This document shows positions 1 to 12,100 of a stretch of 64,000 nucleotides of DNA, one piece after another. The translations under genes were made by a program, and so were the position numbers. The stretch's first letter is position 1. Each line of letters starts with the position of its first letter. The notes under the pieces are model-generated. The model was not told the origin of the DNA and made no database searches. It saw only the letters and a program-made list of their open reading frames with translations. The stretch comes from Ditylenchus dipsaci (taxonomy: Eukaryota; Nematoda; Chromadorea; Rhabditida; Anguinidae). The stretch lies in assembly GCA_004194705.1 (NCBI GenBank), contig SADC01000069.1, forward strand, positions 1 through 64,000. The letters run 5' to 3'.

Positions 1-477
1 CGAGGGCATTACTTTCATCGCCGGAGTTGAACTCGTAGTCATCCCAGGTAAGATCTTCGATCTTATTGGCTTGTTCTTGGTGCCCGGCTTTCGACCTCTT
101 TTTGGCACTTGCTTCATTACATCTGCAGATGGAGCATCCACACTGACGGACTTCTGAACCGCTGGACTGCTTTGCTTCTTGACCTGATTCTCGATGACTG
201 GCTTGTTTTCCACGTCCTTTGATCCTCGCTCACAACTTCTGGTTAACAGAGGACAAGAGAGCTGGCAAAGTTTTCATGGGAAAATCTTGCATCACTGAGA
301 GCTGTTTTGAAGACCTGGTTGATCAAGGACTTCTTTGACATCTTGACCAGAAAAAGACGAGATAGTGGCCAGAGTTTGAGTAGATAAAGCACTTATGGCA
401 GCCCAGTTTTGCTGAAGCTTAGAAAAATCGAGCTCATCTGGTACTTCTTCTTGACCACACTTTTTGCGGGTGAGCAT
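1..477 (-). CDS. AT-hook-like nuclear protein, N-terminal part
   Basis: Two exons, 477-296 and 238-1, joined by a 57-bp intron (donor CA|GTGATG, acceptor AACCAG); phase 2 matches phase 2. The first exon starts MLTRKKCGQEE and contains a hydrophilic helix-like stretch around DELDFSKLQQNW. The second is basic and Ser/Pro/Val-rich and contains KRGRKPGTKNKP, which resembles an AT-hook DNA-binding motif. The frame stays open to the window edge, so the C-terminus is missing. A second frame of exon 2 is also open for most of its length (ending TWDDYEFNSGDE), but it does not match the splice phase and has a stop near the acceptor. An acceptor-like TTTTAG lies about 20 nt upstream of the start. I do not recognise the family; a chromatin role is inferred only from the basic motif. 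Confidence 0.45.
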
Positions 478-1174
478 CACGCAATTTGTAGCGACTTCAC
501 TAAAATTTAATGCTATACCTAACTAACAAGGAGACAGCCCTATCTGTAAAATGTTAACCCTTGAAATTTTCATTCGTTTTTAGTCTTTTCCCACGTATTT
601 CGATACGCTAAATACGCATATCATGCGTATAGTCATCCATGGAATTGACCAGAAAATTTCGATTTTCAATTAACTTACAAGGGACATCTCGAGCTGTTAT
701 TTCAGATAGGCATGATTTCAACTAGTGATCAACAAACGGTTTTTTACAAGTTGTAGGGGATCTTATGACTAATGCCAATGAGCAGAAAAATTGGCTGAAT
801 ATGAGTGAAAATTTCGTACACGGCGTGCAAAGTTGTCAAGTCAGCAACCTAAGTTATGGCCAACTTCCAGCTGTTTTTAGGTTTTACAGTAGCGGAAAAA
901 AGTGATGACTCAAGCATAAGTTTTGCGTATTTTGCTTCATATCTCCCGACTACATGCATTCTTTGATTTAACATATATAAGCAAGAATGATCGCCGGAAT
1001 CTCAGCTACATTTTGAGTACAAATACATATATGTATGATAAGGAATCAGAAACTTTTAATTGTTTTTCAAAATGCACTCAAATTTTGAGGCGGAAAAAAG
1101 TGATGACTCAAATCCTTTTCTATTGATGTTTCATCGTCATTTTATGTCTATGGCCAATTTTAAATGTTTATTCG

Positions 1175-1645
1175 TAAGCCCTGTTTCTCAGCTACAATTT
1201 GGAATGTCAAACTTAATTTTATAATTATTCTAGGAAAATTATGACCATCAAGATAAAAGCGTCGATTTCTAGTCAAAATAAAGGAAAATCCATTTAGACA
1301 AGACAAAAAAGGCTAAAAATAAGGCAAAAACAGTTGTTTTTTGTCTTGTCTAAATTCAACCATCCGTTTCTCAGCGCTGTATTTTTCTAAAAAAGCAGTC
1401 AACATGTCATTGTGTAGAGAAATCAAAGATCTTTCGAATGGTGCATTGAATGTTATCTTTTCATCAACATTTTTTTGAGAAAAGCTATTATTTATGTGTC
1501 TAAACAGTCATTTTCGTTGGATTTTCCTTTATTTTGACTAGAAATCGACGCTTTTATCTTGATGGTCATAATTTTTCCTAGAATAATTATAAAATTAAGT
1601 TTGACATTCCAAATTGTAGCTGAGAAACAGGGCTTACGAATAAGA
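1175..1645. repeat. Long inverted repeat (hairpin MITE)
   Basis: Arms of about 118 bp at 1175-1293 and 1525-1645 are near-perfect inverted copies (both carry the TAAGCCCTGTTTCTCAGC end). The loop is about 230 bp and contains the short inverted motif TTAGACAAGAC. No protein-coding signal. Confidence 0.75.
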
Positions 1646-1745
1646 GCGGCCATAATTTGCTCGCGGCCAAAATTTGCTCGCGCCAAAATTTCCTCGGACC
1701 AAAATTTCCTCAGCCATAATTTGCTCGGGCCTAAATTTTTTCTCA
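1646..1745. repeat. Short tandem array, ~17-bp unit
   Basis: About six degenerate units of the form GGCCAAAATTTGCTCGC follow directly on the inverted repeat. Units differ at one to four bases. Confidence 0.6.
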
Positions 1746-2390
1746 GTGTTCCAGATTCACCTTTAGTGGTCTAGATCCGTCTTACATGGTCTAGATTCAG
1801 CCTAAATGGTTCTGAACAATCCACTTATAACTTTATCTTCGCTGACAAAAATAGGCTTTGTTTTTTGTCTCGACCGTTGCTTTTTACGCTGAATAGTTTT
1901 TTTTTGAAAAAGGAAACGGATAGAAGAGAAGACTTGAGCGATCGCAGCAATTGGAACACACACAAAAGGAACACGCACTCAATGAGTACTTTTTGTGTAT
2001 TATTTTCATACTAGCTCGCGTGGGCCCGGCTACGCCGGGCCCTACGCTCGCGGTCACACTGCTTGATGAAACGTATCTCAAAACTCTCTGTGACTCTAAA
2101 AATCAAACTTTGAAACTAACAATACCCTTTATTCATGTAATTATCAAAAACTAATATCCACTCAAAAAGCTTAAGTCACAAAATCGCTCTCCAAGTTACT
2201 TACGCCTTTTTTCTGCTTTCACCTGCTCACAACTCTGCTGGCATACCTTCTCAGTATTCTCAACACTTTTCTCTCGAGACGAAAACCTCGTAATTCAAAA
2301 AAGGAAATCCAAGCTCCCTCTAAACGACCATTGCCATATTCTTTAACAGAAATTGAAAAATAGCAAAAACCGAAATTTGTTTAGACGATT
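1746..2390. other. Intergenic, no gene seen
   Basis: Nothing coding is supported. A small GC-rich palindrome at about 2010-2056 (core GGGCCCGGCTACGCCGGGCCC region) stands out in otherwise AT-rich sequence. Confidence 0.4.
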
Positions 2391-2396
2391 TTTATT
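2391..2396 (-). terminator. Poly(A) signal AATAAA
   Basis: On the minus strand AATAAA lies about 19 nt after the stop codon at 2415-2417, which supports the upstream ORF as a real terminal exon. Confidence 0.5.
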
Positions 2397-2414
2397 CAAT
2401 ACACATCACAACAA

Positions 2415-2590
2415 TCACAACAATTGAGCAAGTAAATCAGATAAAAGATCTACGTATCTTTTTCTTGGGTGTTTCCAGAGCTCTTCAGGGAACTTGTGCG
2501 ATTCGAAAAAGAGAGCAACTTGATTTCGCTGGCGAGCGGGACCACTAACATAATCAAAAGAAGACACGAAGAGGGCTGCCTGTCCACATG
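2415..2590 (-). CDS. Terminal exon of an unidentified protein gene
   Basis: An acceptor (TTATAATAG) at 2591-2592 opens a 176-nt exon, phase 1 on entry, that ends at a TGA followed closely by AATAAA. The 57-residue C-terminus has mixed composition, with an amphipathic beginning (CGQAALFVSSFDYVSG) and an end rich in Lys, Trp and Leu (ELWKHPRKRYVDLL). It has no low-complexity character and looks like ordinary coding sequence. No upstream exon could be placed with confidence; the region above it is filled by a minisatellite. Family not recognised. Confidence 0.4.
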
Positions 2591-2884
2591 CTATTATAAA
2601 TTTTAGGGAGCTTGGATTTCTTTTTTGAATTCCTTTTTTGAAAAAAAAAATCATATCGGACAAATTATATTTGAACTCAATTAAAATAATTAGCTATAAA
2701 ATTGACATAACGATGAACCTGAATCGATATATATCGATAAACACATAATCGATATGTTGGTATACATACAATCGATGTGTTGATAAATATACAATTGATT
2801 TGCTGATAAATAGTTGTAATAACCTTTCTACATTTAATAACTTAAAATTCTCTAGCAACACCTGATTACTATAAGCATACCTAC

Positions 2885-3245
2885 CCACTCTCCTAATAAA
2901 ACTACGTACTCTCCTGGCTCGCCTTCCACTGTTCTGATACCCTTACCCACTATCCGGCACCTTTACCAACTCTTCTGGTACATTTACACACTCTCTTGGT
3001 ATTTTTACTCATTCTCTTGGTACCCTTACTCAGTGTCCTGGTACCTTTATCCACTCTTCTGGCCCATTGCCAAATCTTCTGGTAGTTTTACCCCACTCTC
3101 GCGGGAGTTTACTTACTCTCATGGTACCTTTAATTACTCTCCTGGCAACCGTGGTATACAACTTACTCTCTTTGTCACAACTATCCACAAACTCTCGTGG
3201 TACCCTAAACTCTCTTGCATACCTATAAGCTCTCCTGACCGATCT
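2885..3245. repeat. Degenerate ~24-bp minisatellite
   Basis: About 14 units of the type ACTCTCCTGGTACCTTTACC recur with substitutions and small length changes. The overlapping ORFs on both strands here are products of this repeat. Confidence 0.75.
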
Positions 3246-4774
3246 ACTTGCTTTATCAAAAAAAATAACACAATAAACAAAAAACAGCATAAAACAATAT
3301 AAAAATAACTTTCCTCTCGGGACAAAAAACATTCGAATTCAAAAGGAGGACTAAATCAAATTCTCTCCCAACACCACCTCCATAAAAGTGCCAAGATACC
3401 CGGCTTAAAGTCGTCATTTTTCGCCGATCTTTTTTTTAACGAAAGCTGAGATTCAGGGCTACACGGTAATATCTGCAAGCGGTCCGTCTCACCGACTTAG
3501 CTCCAAGATTTTGACTCCGGAACAAAAAAAACGACAATTTGCTCACTAAACCCAAAAAATTGAAACCAAAAAAAATCTCAAAACCAAAATCCAAAACAAC
3601 CATTCTACTCCTGAGATCCTCAGCTTCAATTTAAAAAAAATTACCAAAAGAGGCCAACAAAAACAAATCAAACAAACTCAAACATCAAAAGTGAACAGAC
3701 AGACAGACAAAACATCTCTAATACTATATAGGAGATTAACTATGTATTCAGGCCTACTGCAAGCTTAGAGCAAGTGTCCACGTCTCAAGCATATCGTCGT
3801 CGTGGTGGCCGCATCTATCTTGGATGATCTTAAAAAAAGCTTTACCGTCTGAGGTGCAGCTATATACGATAGATGAGCTTGAAAAAGTTATAGTGAATGC
3901 TGCAAAAAACTTCAATCAGAGCCATTTCAGCCGCCGCAGTCAGAAGATTCGTGCAGAAGTTTGAGCCAGGTAGTAATTGTTGTGGTGAAAACGTGTGAGA
4001 ATACCATGTTTCAGAATTTACCATGGATAGTGATCTGGATGTCGGAAAATGGACATAACTTGCTTAGGCGCACACAATTGGTTGTTTTGATGCTCAATAC
4101 ACGGAAGCCCCACTAGGATCCTATCAGGTATAAACTTTGACCAGTCCTCTACATATAGAAACAAGATACGAAAGAAAAAATCTCTTTTACGAATATGTGA
4201 TCGACTTCCTCAAATCTATTCAAGATTTGTTTTTCTTTGCTAACGGCCAAAATCCAGATGAAGATGAGTGGAGCAAGATGAAGAGCTGGAAACGAAAAAT
4301 AATTCAGTCTATGTTATGTGAAATTCTTGCTTGATATTGTTATCAAAGGATTTGGAGATAATTTGATGAAAAGGATACAAGCTTTTTCACATTTTTTCTG
4401 CCAATTCTAGCAATTCTGATTTGGTAACCCCGTTCGATTTAAATATACAGGACTCTAAGACTCTTTTTTTTTGTCGCGTGAAAAAAACTTATAAAATCCG
4501 GTTTTGTCGCGCGACAAACATTTAAAAATCCGGTTTCGTCTGGTTGCCAAAATTAGCAATATATACAAAAATAAAAAATTTCCAAAAGTTTTTTTAGAAT
4601 TTTTTATACCTATTTTTCATACACGCAAAGGTCCCTGTACGTTTGTTATTACAGATTTAGAAAGCGCAACGAATTTGCAAGATGAGAGAAAATTTAAAAC
4701 GGTAAGGCAACAAAGAGTTTTTTTAACAAAAAAGAGTGCACCGGGCTTAGTTAAGTAAGCGACACCACATTTGA
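3246..4774. other. Intergenic, no firm gene
   Basis: AT-rich sequence with A-tracts. A plus-strand ORF at 4137-4334 has protein-like composition (FFFANGQNPDEDEW) and could be an exon, but I found no splice partner. The block at 4460-4740 has simple-sequence character. Confidence 0.35.
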
Positions 4775-7145
4775 AGGGTCCACCCCGAAACACCCCGCCG
4801 AAACACCCCCGGCCGAAATACCCCGCCGAAACACCCCGCCAAAACAGCCCTGGCCGAAATACCCCCGCCGAAACACCCCGGCCAAAACACCCCCATTTAG
4901 ATAATTTTGACTAAAACGGTTTCAAAGAATGGCTGATTAATGGATTCTCAAAGTTCACCTTTTATTTGACACCAAAACCTTCAACATTTGATCAAAGCAT
5001 TAGAACAGCAAGACATTTAACAAAGGTTATATCATTCCATAAATATGCGAGATTCCTTGCAATTTTTCAATAATTGTTGTGTTATCGTAGTTGTGGAGGA
5101 TGCGCAAGATTTTCTGTCAGCTAATCTGTACTTGAGTCGCTTTTCTGGAGGCTCTTCACCATTGATGAATCGCAGGTATTCACCATCTCTAGACGCTTGA
5201 GCTTGCTTCAGTCCATCGATAAATTTCCACAAAGTTGGATATTTCACTCCCAATTCGGTTTGGAGACGACGATGAGCTGCTTCCACGTGATTGTTCGTCC
5301 GAGCTTCTCCATCCAGAGTTTGCTGGTGCACAGTCCACATAGAGTTCTCAAACGGTGGAGCCCGACGACCATTCCTTGTAAGATGACCTCAAGTTTGGGA
5401 TTTTTTTAGATTTCACCGTTCAAAACAATGATAATCACCAACATAATTTTCTTCAAACCAATCGAGAATTGGCCTCAAATCATTTAAATCCATGGAGTCA
5501 TAGTAATCGTCCAGATCCACCATGGCCTGCTCAATATCTGCCGAGCTTAAGAAAGCCATTGCCACGATCATTCTTGCTCCTTCTGTGAACAGTCCACCTT
5601 GTCTGTAACGAGCCATGAGATCTTAAAATAGAGCAACGCCTACACTCAGAAAATTTAAAGCACATACGATTGTTTCCCAAATGCTTCTTCATGTTCTTTG
5701 AAAGGTGAAAGAGACTCTCACCCAATTTGATCCCAGGAAAGGCATTCTTGATCGCATTCACCAAACTCAGTTCAAAGTCGACGGAGGCAGTAGTAGGCTT
5801 AAAGTTCGGAAAGAGGTTGCGGATCATTTCAAACATCTTTCTGTATATTTTTCGGATTTGCTTGGAGGAGGACGTAAAAAAACGGCAAGACAAATTCATT
5901 GCGCTCACCCATAACGACAAAGACCTTAAATATTCCAAAGAGTGCTCAAACATTCATAATAATATTAAACCTGAGCAAAATGAGTAGGGGAATGCTGAAT
6001 GTCCCATCAATAAAAATCTTCGACACCAGATGGATCCAAATCGAAAAAGCGCTTCTGCCAAAAATGAGAATTCTAAAAATGAATTTTTGAAAAAGAATCG
6101 GACAAAAAATTTGACCTGTCCATATCTGGAATGTCCTTTCCTGAATCGGCAACTAAGAACAATTACTCGTTATTTGGATCGGAAGAGTAGTACTTGTAAA
6201 TGCGTGGTATGACGTACTCTTGGCGGCAAGCAGGCGTAGGTGGAGGTGCTTCGATCTCGCGACGAGCTCGACGAATCAATTTCTTTTGAGCAAAACCATC
6301 TGGCATTTGACCCTTGACGAAATCCGGCTGATTTCTCAACGACGACGAGATGATTTGAGAGGGCAGCTAAATTTCACGTAGAAGCGAGAATATCACACAA
6401 ATATAAACCTCCTGTGTTCCTTTGGCTCTCTCACAAAGATCCTGTTTCAAATCATGCACTCCCTTGCGGCCTGGATTGGTCTCATGATTGTGTTCGGAAA
6501 CTTCAGCAACGATGGCATTAGCAGCATTCGTGTGCAACCTCTTTGGACATCTGTCAGCTCTGTATCTGTCGCACTGCCAAAACCTCTTTGTGCCATCTGC
6601 ATTCGCCTTCTGGTAAAGGAATAGATGGCCGGAATAGAACAGTTTGTCTTTATTCTTCTGCGATTTAGTCGTCCCCGTAGTCTGAAATTTTTAAATAGAA
6701 CAAAGATAACAATAAAATATTTACCGCTTGTATCCTGTCACTTTGATCCACCACACGTTCAAGCACATTCCCCAGCCATCCGAAATCAATCAAGTTTCCA
6801 TCTGAGCGCTCTTCGCTGCTGTAGTTGAGACGCATATTTATCTTTAGAACTAAAGACATACACATGTGAGTAGCCAAAAGACATGTTAATAGCAAGATAA
6901 AGTGAAAATTTGAAGCATGGCGAATGCAATATTCATCGAGATACATCAAAACAGCGAAGCAAGCAACACAGGAAAACACGAAAAAAGTAATTTGAATTTG
7001 CGGTCGAAAATCTAACGTAAAAAATGATTTAATGGGGTGTTTCGGCCGGGGCGTTTTGGCCGGGGGTTTCGGCGGGGGTGTTTCAGCGGGGGTGTTTCAG
7101 CGGGGGTGTTTCGGCCGGGGTGTTTCGGCGGGGGTGTTTCGTCCT
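4775..7145 (-). mobile_element. MULE (Mutator-like) DNA transposon with repeat-built termini
   Basis: The left end (about 4775-4895) is an array of CCCCGCCGAAACAC-type units. The right end (about 7030-7145) is the same array in inverse orientation (GTGTTTCGGCGGGG units). Between them is a minus-strand transposase with a FLYWCH zinc finger and MULE domain pieces, the usual partnership for invertebrate MULEs. About 2.4 kb in all. I could not find a clean target-site duplication because the ends are repetitive. Confidence 0.8.
5032..6617 (-). pseudogene. MULE transposase with FLYWCH domain, probably decayed
   Basis: On the minus strand, high to low coordinates: a FLYWCH-type segment (6617-6400: HLFLYQKANADGTKRFWQC, then RCPKRLH and HNH); a linker (about 6365-6160: LPSQIISSSLRNQPDF and IPRIYKYYSSD); a region with FIDGTF as in the first MULE DDE block (about 6030-5960); the central block with ASVDFELSLVNAIKNAFPG and a FHLSKN motif (5900-5650); and the C-terminal block with RTNNHVEAAHRRLQ (5340-5032), all typical of FLYWCH-MULE transposases. 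The pieces lie in different frames. Some gaps may be introns, but no continuous ORF is visible, so I call it broken or uncertain. Confidence 0.7.
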
Positions 7146-7921
7146 GTTCCCCATTTGAAACGATTTATAGTCACTTTCTTCAATTTCTCAATTTCAATAA
7201 ATCAATTCACCTTTATTCGTCTTCAAATACATCATTTTCACAATTTGCCAAAAAATTATTACTTGAATAGAAAATTAAGAGGAGATCATGATCACAAACA
7301 TTTCACAACAACAATTTACAGTTATAGGAGAGAAATTTATTGATTTTTTATTGAGATTGATACTGGTTGACAGTTGCCGCACTAGAAGCTGAGGAAGGTT
7401 GACCACACGACATACGAAAACCAGCCAGACTTTTTTGGTATAGATCCTCTGCAGTCTCGTTGAAAGAGTGGATTTGAGGACTGAAACTGTTTATAACTTT
7501 AGTACCTTGAGTGCTTTACTAGACACCCATGTTTGCAAATAGAGTTTTCTGACGCTCATTTTTTCAGGAGACCTTTGGTTTTTTTGTTGATTTTTCGGGA
7601 TATAAAACGAGCGCTCCAACTAAAAAAATTATGAAATTATTATGAGGAAAACACTTTTTGCTGCTACAAATTCCATTTTCGAAAAATTATGTCTGGGCGT
7701 TTGCCCCTATTTCATCCCGTGTTGCAAGACATATATGTGAGTTAAAACAATATTTTTTAGGAAATTTTGGTATGCCCGTTAAACCGAGGGCTGAAAATTA
7801 GAACAAAAATAGAAGATATCTGGGGCCAGAGCACAAAGATGTTAGCAAAGAGCAAGAAGAGAGCCAGAATTTTTAACCAAGGGCTGAAAATGAAATCGAA
7901 AATAGAAGATAGGTGCACGAC
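7146..7921. other. Intergenic, no gene seen
   Basis: AT-rich. The last part holds two copies of a GGGCTGAAAATgAaAtcgAAAATAGAAGAT-type block (about 7785 and 7880). The TGCACGAC at 7914-7921 is the left target duplication of the next element. Confidence 0.4.
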
Positions 7922-8824
7922 CAGGGCGGGGCACGGCCTTGATTTTGTCGGCCCGGCCCGGACCTCGTTTTCAAAAGCGCGGCACGGCCCGGACAGGGGT
8001 CTGGCCCGGAAAAGGCCGGAAAATTTTCTCATATGAAATTTTAAAATTTTTTTTAAAAAACCTCAATTTTTAATTAATTTTAAAATTTTTAAGTTTTTTT
8101 GAAGAAGCTTTCGTCTTTGAAATATACTTTGGCGACTTCCTTACATTTGTTTACAAAAAGTGCTTTTCTTTTACTTTTTTATTAATCATTTTTGGGCTCT
8201 TTTGGTTTTCTTCTGGTTTTTATACCCATTAAAATGATCGATGAGAGCCAGAATTTTTAACCAAGGGCTGTTTGAAAAGAGTGGCCGTTCAAGAAGAGTC
8301 ACAAGCTTCTGATGCTCTCCTACATCAATGCTACTATGGTGAATTGTGCGCTCCTGATCTGTGCGCTCCTTATTTTCAAATAATTTAGTGCTTTTAGTTT
8401 CATTTAAATGTCATTAATTGTCTTTTCTTTTATTTGTTAGCAGTTTTTTAATCTTTGAGCTTTAGTGGCTGTGAAACATTGCAATGATAACCTTATAAGA
8501 TAGCCAAGAGCCTGAGGATTATTTTGACACCAAACTTGTAAGTGAAGGGAATGAAAAGAGGAGATAAAAAAGGTTTGCACGCACTGAAATTTGAACCCGA
8601 GAGCTCGAAATATTCAATTGCAATATGTGTGTAATTAATGGGCGCTTGAATGCAAAAAATTGTTGAACGGTTAGAAAATTCCTTTAAAATGGTGAAACTT
8701 TCAATTTTCTAACTTTCTTAACTTAAAATTTCTTAACCTGGGGCTAACCGGGCCGGCCCGGGCCGGAGCTTTTTAGGCCCGGCCCGCCGCAAGGTTCGGC
8801 CGGCCCGGCCCGTGCACAGCCCTG
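7922..8824. mobile_element. Non-autonomous hAT element, 903 bp, intact 8-bp TSD
   Basis: Starts CAGGGCGGGGCACGGCC and ends GGGCCGTGCACAGCCCTG read outward-in, giving CAGGGC-type inverted ends followed by CCGG-rich subterminal blocks (GGCCCGGCCCGG). It is flanked by perfect direct repeats TGCACGAC (7914-7921 and 8825-8832). CAGGG termini with 8-bp duplications are the hAT signature. No transposase inside. Part of the interior (about 8460-8600) matches a family seen again at about 39.88 and 51.64 kb. Confidence 0.8.
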
Positions 8825-9160
8825 TGCACGACACGAAAATACCATCAGGGATTTTTTCTTGATTTTATTGTATACATTCTTGTATAGCTTTTTAAGTTTT
8901 TTGCCTAATTTTAAAAACTAGCGTAAAATTATCATTTTAGATTTGATCCGGGGCTCTTGTTTATAATTAAGTCTTTAGTTTTTTAGTGTTTTAGCGGTCG
9001 GTGACACACGTTTGAGCCCCTCCTAACGTGCGCATTTGAAAAACCAGACTTTTTGTGCAAAAGTTTACGCATCGTAAAAATCAGCAATAGACTGAAAAAT
9101 AGTTTCAACAAAGTAAGGGGGATAATAAAAAATAATAGAAAATTTTTAGCCTCTTGAATA

Positions 9161-12100
9161 TCATCTTACAAAAGTGACTGACCCAGACATAAATGCAGCA
9201 GAAGTGGTAGACATTCCATACGGCATGCTAGAAGCTACGCCTGGATAAGAGGACATTTGACGAGGCATTTGGTAAGCTGACGGACACCTGCAAATATGCT
9301 TGCTAGAATCGCTTATTCTAAATGATGTTATCTTACCAATAGCTGTCAATACCCCTTGGTGCTGAGTTGACAGCAGCTGCAGCTGCGGCGGCTGCAGTAG
9401 CGGCTGCTGCACTCGGGTAACCCATGGCTGCAGCTGCTGCGGCACTCGCTGCAGCACTATTGTTGTTGTTATTATTGGGATGTTGCTGCTGTTGACGTAG
9501 AGCTTGTCCCGCAGCACTAGCTGCTGATTGGAACATGCCTGGGGTCAGCGCTTTCTGTAGTTGTTTTTCTTGTTTCCGGTACTGAAATTGCCAGATTAGA
9601 AAATCGTTTTTGTGGGCTTAAACGGGAAGTACTACAACTGATAATTTCAGGAAACACTGACATTTGTTTTTTTTTGTGTATTTCCAATATACTACTTGGG
9701 CTGTGTCTAAATACAGTCTGTACTCATGGCTCCAAAAATTCTTTTTTAAATTGGCGCTAAAATAAATTAACCAGATTTTTCAACATATTTATATCGAAAA
9801 GAGCCTCTATGCATTTTTAATCAGGGGTCTGTTTTTAGGGGTTTTTAAAAATATTTTTTCTTGACTATTATTGATATTTTGCCTCGGGACCACTGCAAAC
9901 CAAGAAAAAAAGTTTTTCGAATTTTTGAAAACCAAATTTTTCTAGGCCTATTCACGGGTTGCGAATCATGATTTTATGGGTAATCACTTTTAGATTTTGC
10001 GCGATTCTATATCTAGTGAAACCATGATACCGGTATCATGGTTTTTCGGCACTTTTGATAAGGCCGTTATCCTGCTGATACTGACCACATGAATCCATGA
10101 GTACAGATTTAGACACAACCCAGGTAGTATAGTGGAAATACACAAAAAACAAATCTCAATGTTTCTTAAAATTATCAGTTCTAGTCCTTTCCTTATTGGA
10201 GAACTTTTTCACAGAATTCGCGGCTCCATATGTGTTCGGCCGGCTCCCGAGCCTAGGAAAAAATTAGATTGATGGACAAAGGAAATTTTTTACAATATTT
10301 TTAACAAAAAAAGTTTGGCCTAAAAATGCTTAAAAAGGGAGTACTTCTTTAGCTCCCTCACCATATTCGCAGTTTTTTGAAAAGTGATCCAAAATCACCC
10401 CCGGAAAAACTGATTTTTCTGCACAGCAGGATGCAAGAAGCATACCTAAACACGTTCTGAATTAAAAAAATTGAATTTTGTCAAAAAATTGTCATCCACC
10501 CTTTGTGGGTAGATGGTCTTTTCAGGGTATTTAGGGTCATTTTTGGGTAATTTACCACATTTTTCTTGCTGTAGCTGGGCAAAAAGACTCCCTAAATTTC
10601 TACCACGGACTCTCTATCGAGCATCCTGCACTGGGTTAACTAAAGAAGTGCCAAAAAAGTAAATAAATGGTTTTTGTAACTATCAAAAAATGTTTTTGCG
10701 AAAAAATCCAAAAAAGGCACCAAGGCATATAAATTTTCGAGAGGCGGTCGAGCACATATTAAGAAATTTGCTTTTATGATGAGGAATTTTTTTCAAAATA
10801 AAATACTTTTAAAACACACACAATTTGAATAATAATAATAATAATAATAATCTACCTTTGCTCTGCGATTCTGAAACCACACCTAAAAGCAAAAAAAATA
10901 TTGTTGCTTTTGCAGGAACTTGAATTTTATTTGTTTATGAGGCTATCAACTGCAATTTTTTATGCAATTTCTGCTCCATCTAAATCTCACCGAAAACTTT
11001 GCGGGTCAGTCCTACGTTCGAATTCAGTAAATTCAGAACTGAGATACTGCCAAAATCTTTTTTTTGCTCTTTTCTAAAAATTTCGTACTTTGTTTAGATA
11101 GGCTAATTTTTTGGCTATTTTCCAACATTTCTTCAAATATTTTCTTTCAATACAATGTTTGTCATTTGTTTTTTAAACATATTCCTATTTTCCTTTCAAA
11201 ATTAGACTGCTTACAAATGATTTGGATGTAGTGCATGTGGGTAAGTTCGATCCATAAAAAATGTATAATAGAGGGAAGAGTCAATTAAAGTCAAGCAAAG
11301 GAAGATCCACCCTTTTAACAATGGACCATCCAATAATTGGCTTAGACCACAATGCTCAGCTGCTAAGGGGGGGGCAGCCGGTGGGGCTCCCAGCTGGACT
11401 CTTTCTCAATTGGAGGATTAGAGAGGCTGGGGATTATCAGAAGATAAGACGCTAGTGGTGAGGTACAAAGTGTGGGCGAAATAGGAGATGATCAATGCAA
11501 CAAGTGTTTGAGTAAGAACAAAATCATTTAAATATACAAAAAAAAAAAAATTCCTATGATACACACATTAACCTCACTTTCTCATTTTGATACGTTGATA
11601 TTGAAATAAAATTAGTTTTCACCTACCGTATTTTATCTAATTTAAGCCACCCCCTGGTTCAAAACGTGTTCTTGATATTTCTGACCCATTTTTTGCTGAC
11701 TTCTCTCAGGCAATTTATCAACCATTAAGTAGCTCATCTCACTGGCTACAGAAATGTTGGTAACTTGCCTAAAGTGCTCTTCAAAAAGTGGGTCAAAATA
11801 AAATGCCAAGGACACGATTTTGAACCAACGGGGGGAGGGATTAAATTATAGAAAATGCGGTAGATGATATAAATGTTTGAACGTACTTAATTATAATTTT
11901 ACAAACCACGTTATTGAGCCCACCGTTTTTATTGTATTAAATCACAGTCTATCATAAACCACACTCTTTAGGGCCAAAATTAAAAAGATGAACCATGTTT
12001 TGTTGTACAGGGTGATCAAACTTTTTCTCCCACATTTGTTTTGCCCATAACTTTTTATTGAAAAACTCAAATTTTGTGTTCAACCACCTATTCGAAAGCC

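Noticed and set aside
2010..2056. GC-rich palindrome that could suggest foreign DNA
   Set aside because: Only about 45 bp, no linked gene; more likely the core of a small hairpin repeat.
3030..3332. ORFs of 89-100 codons on both strands
   Set aside because: They run across the 24-bp minisatellite and show repeat-derived composition.
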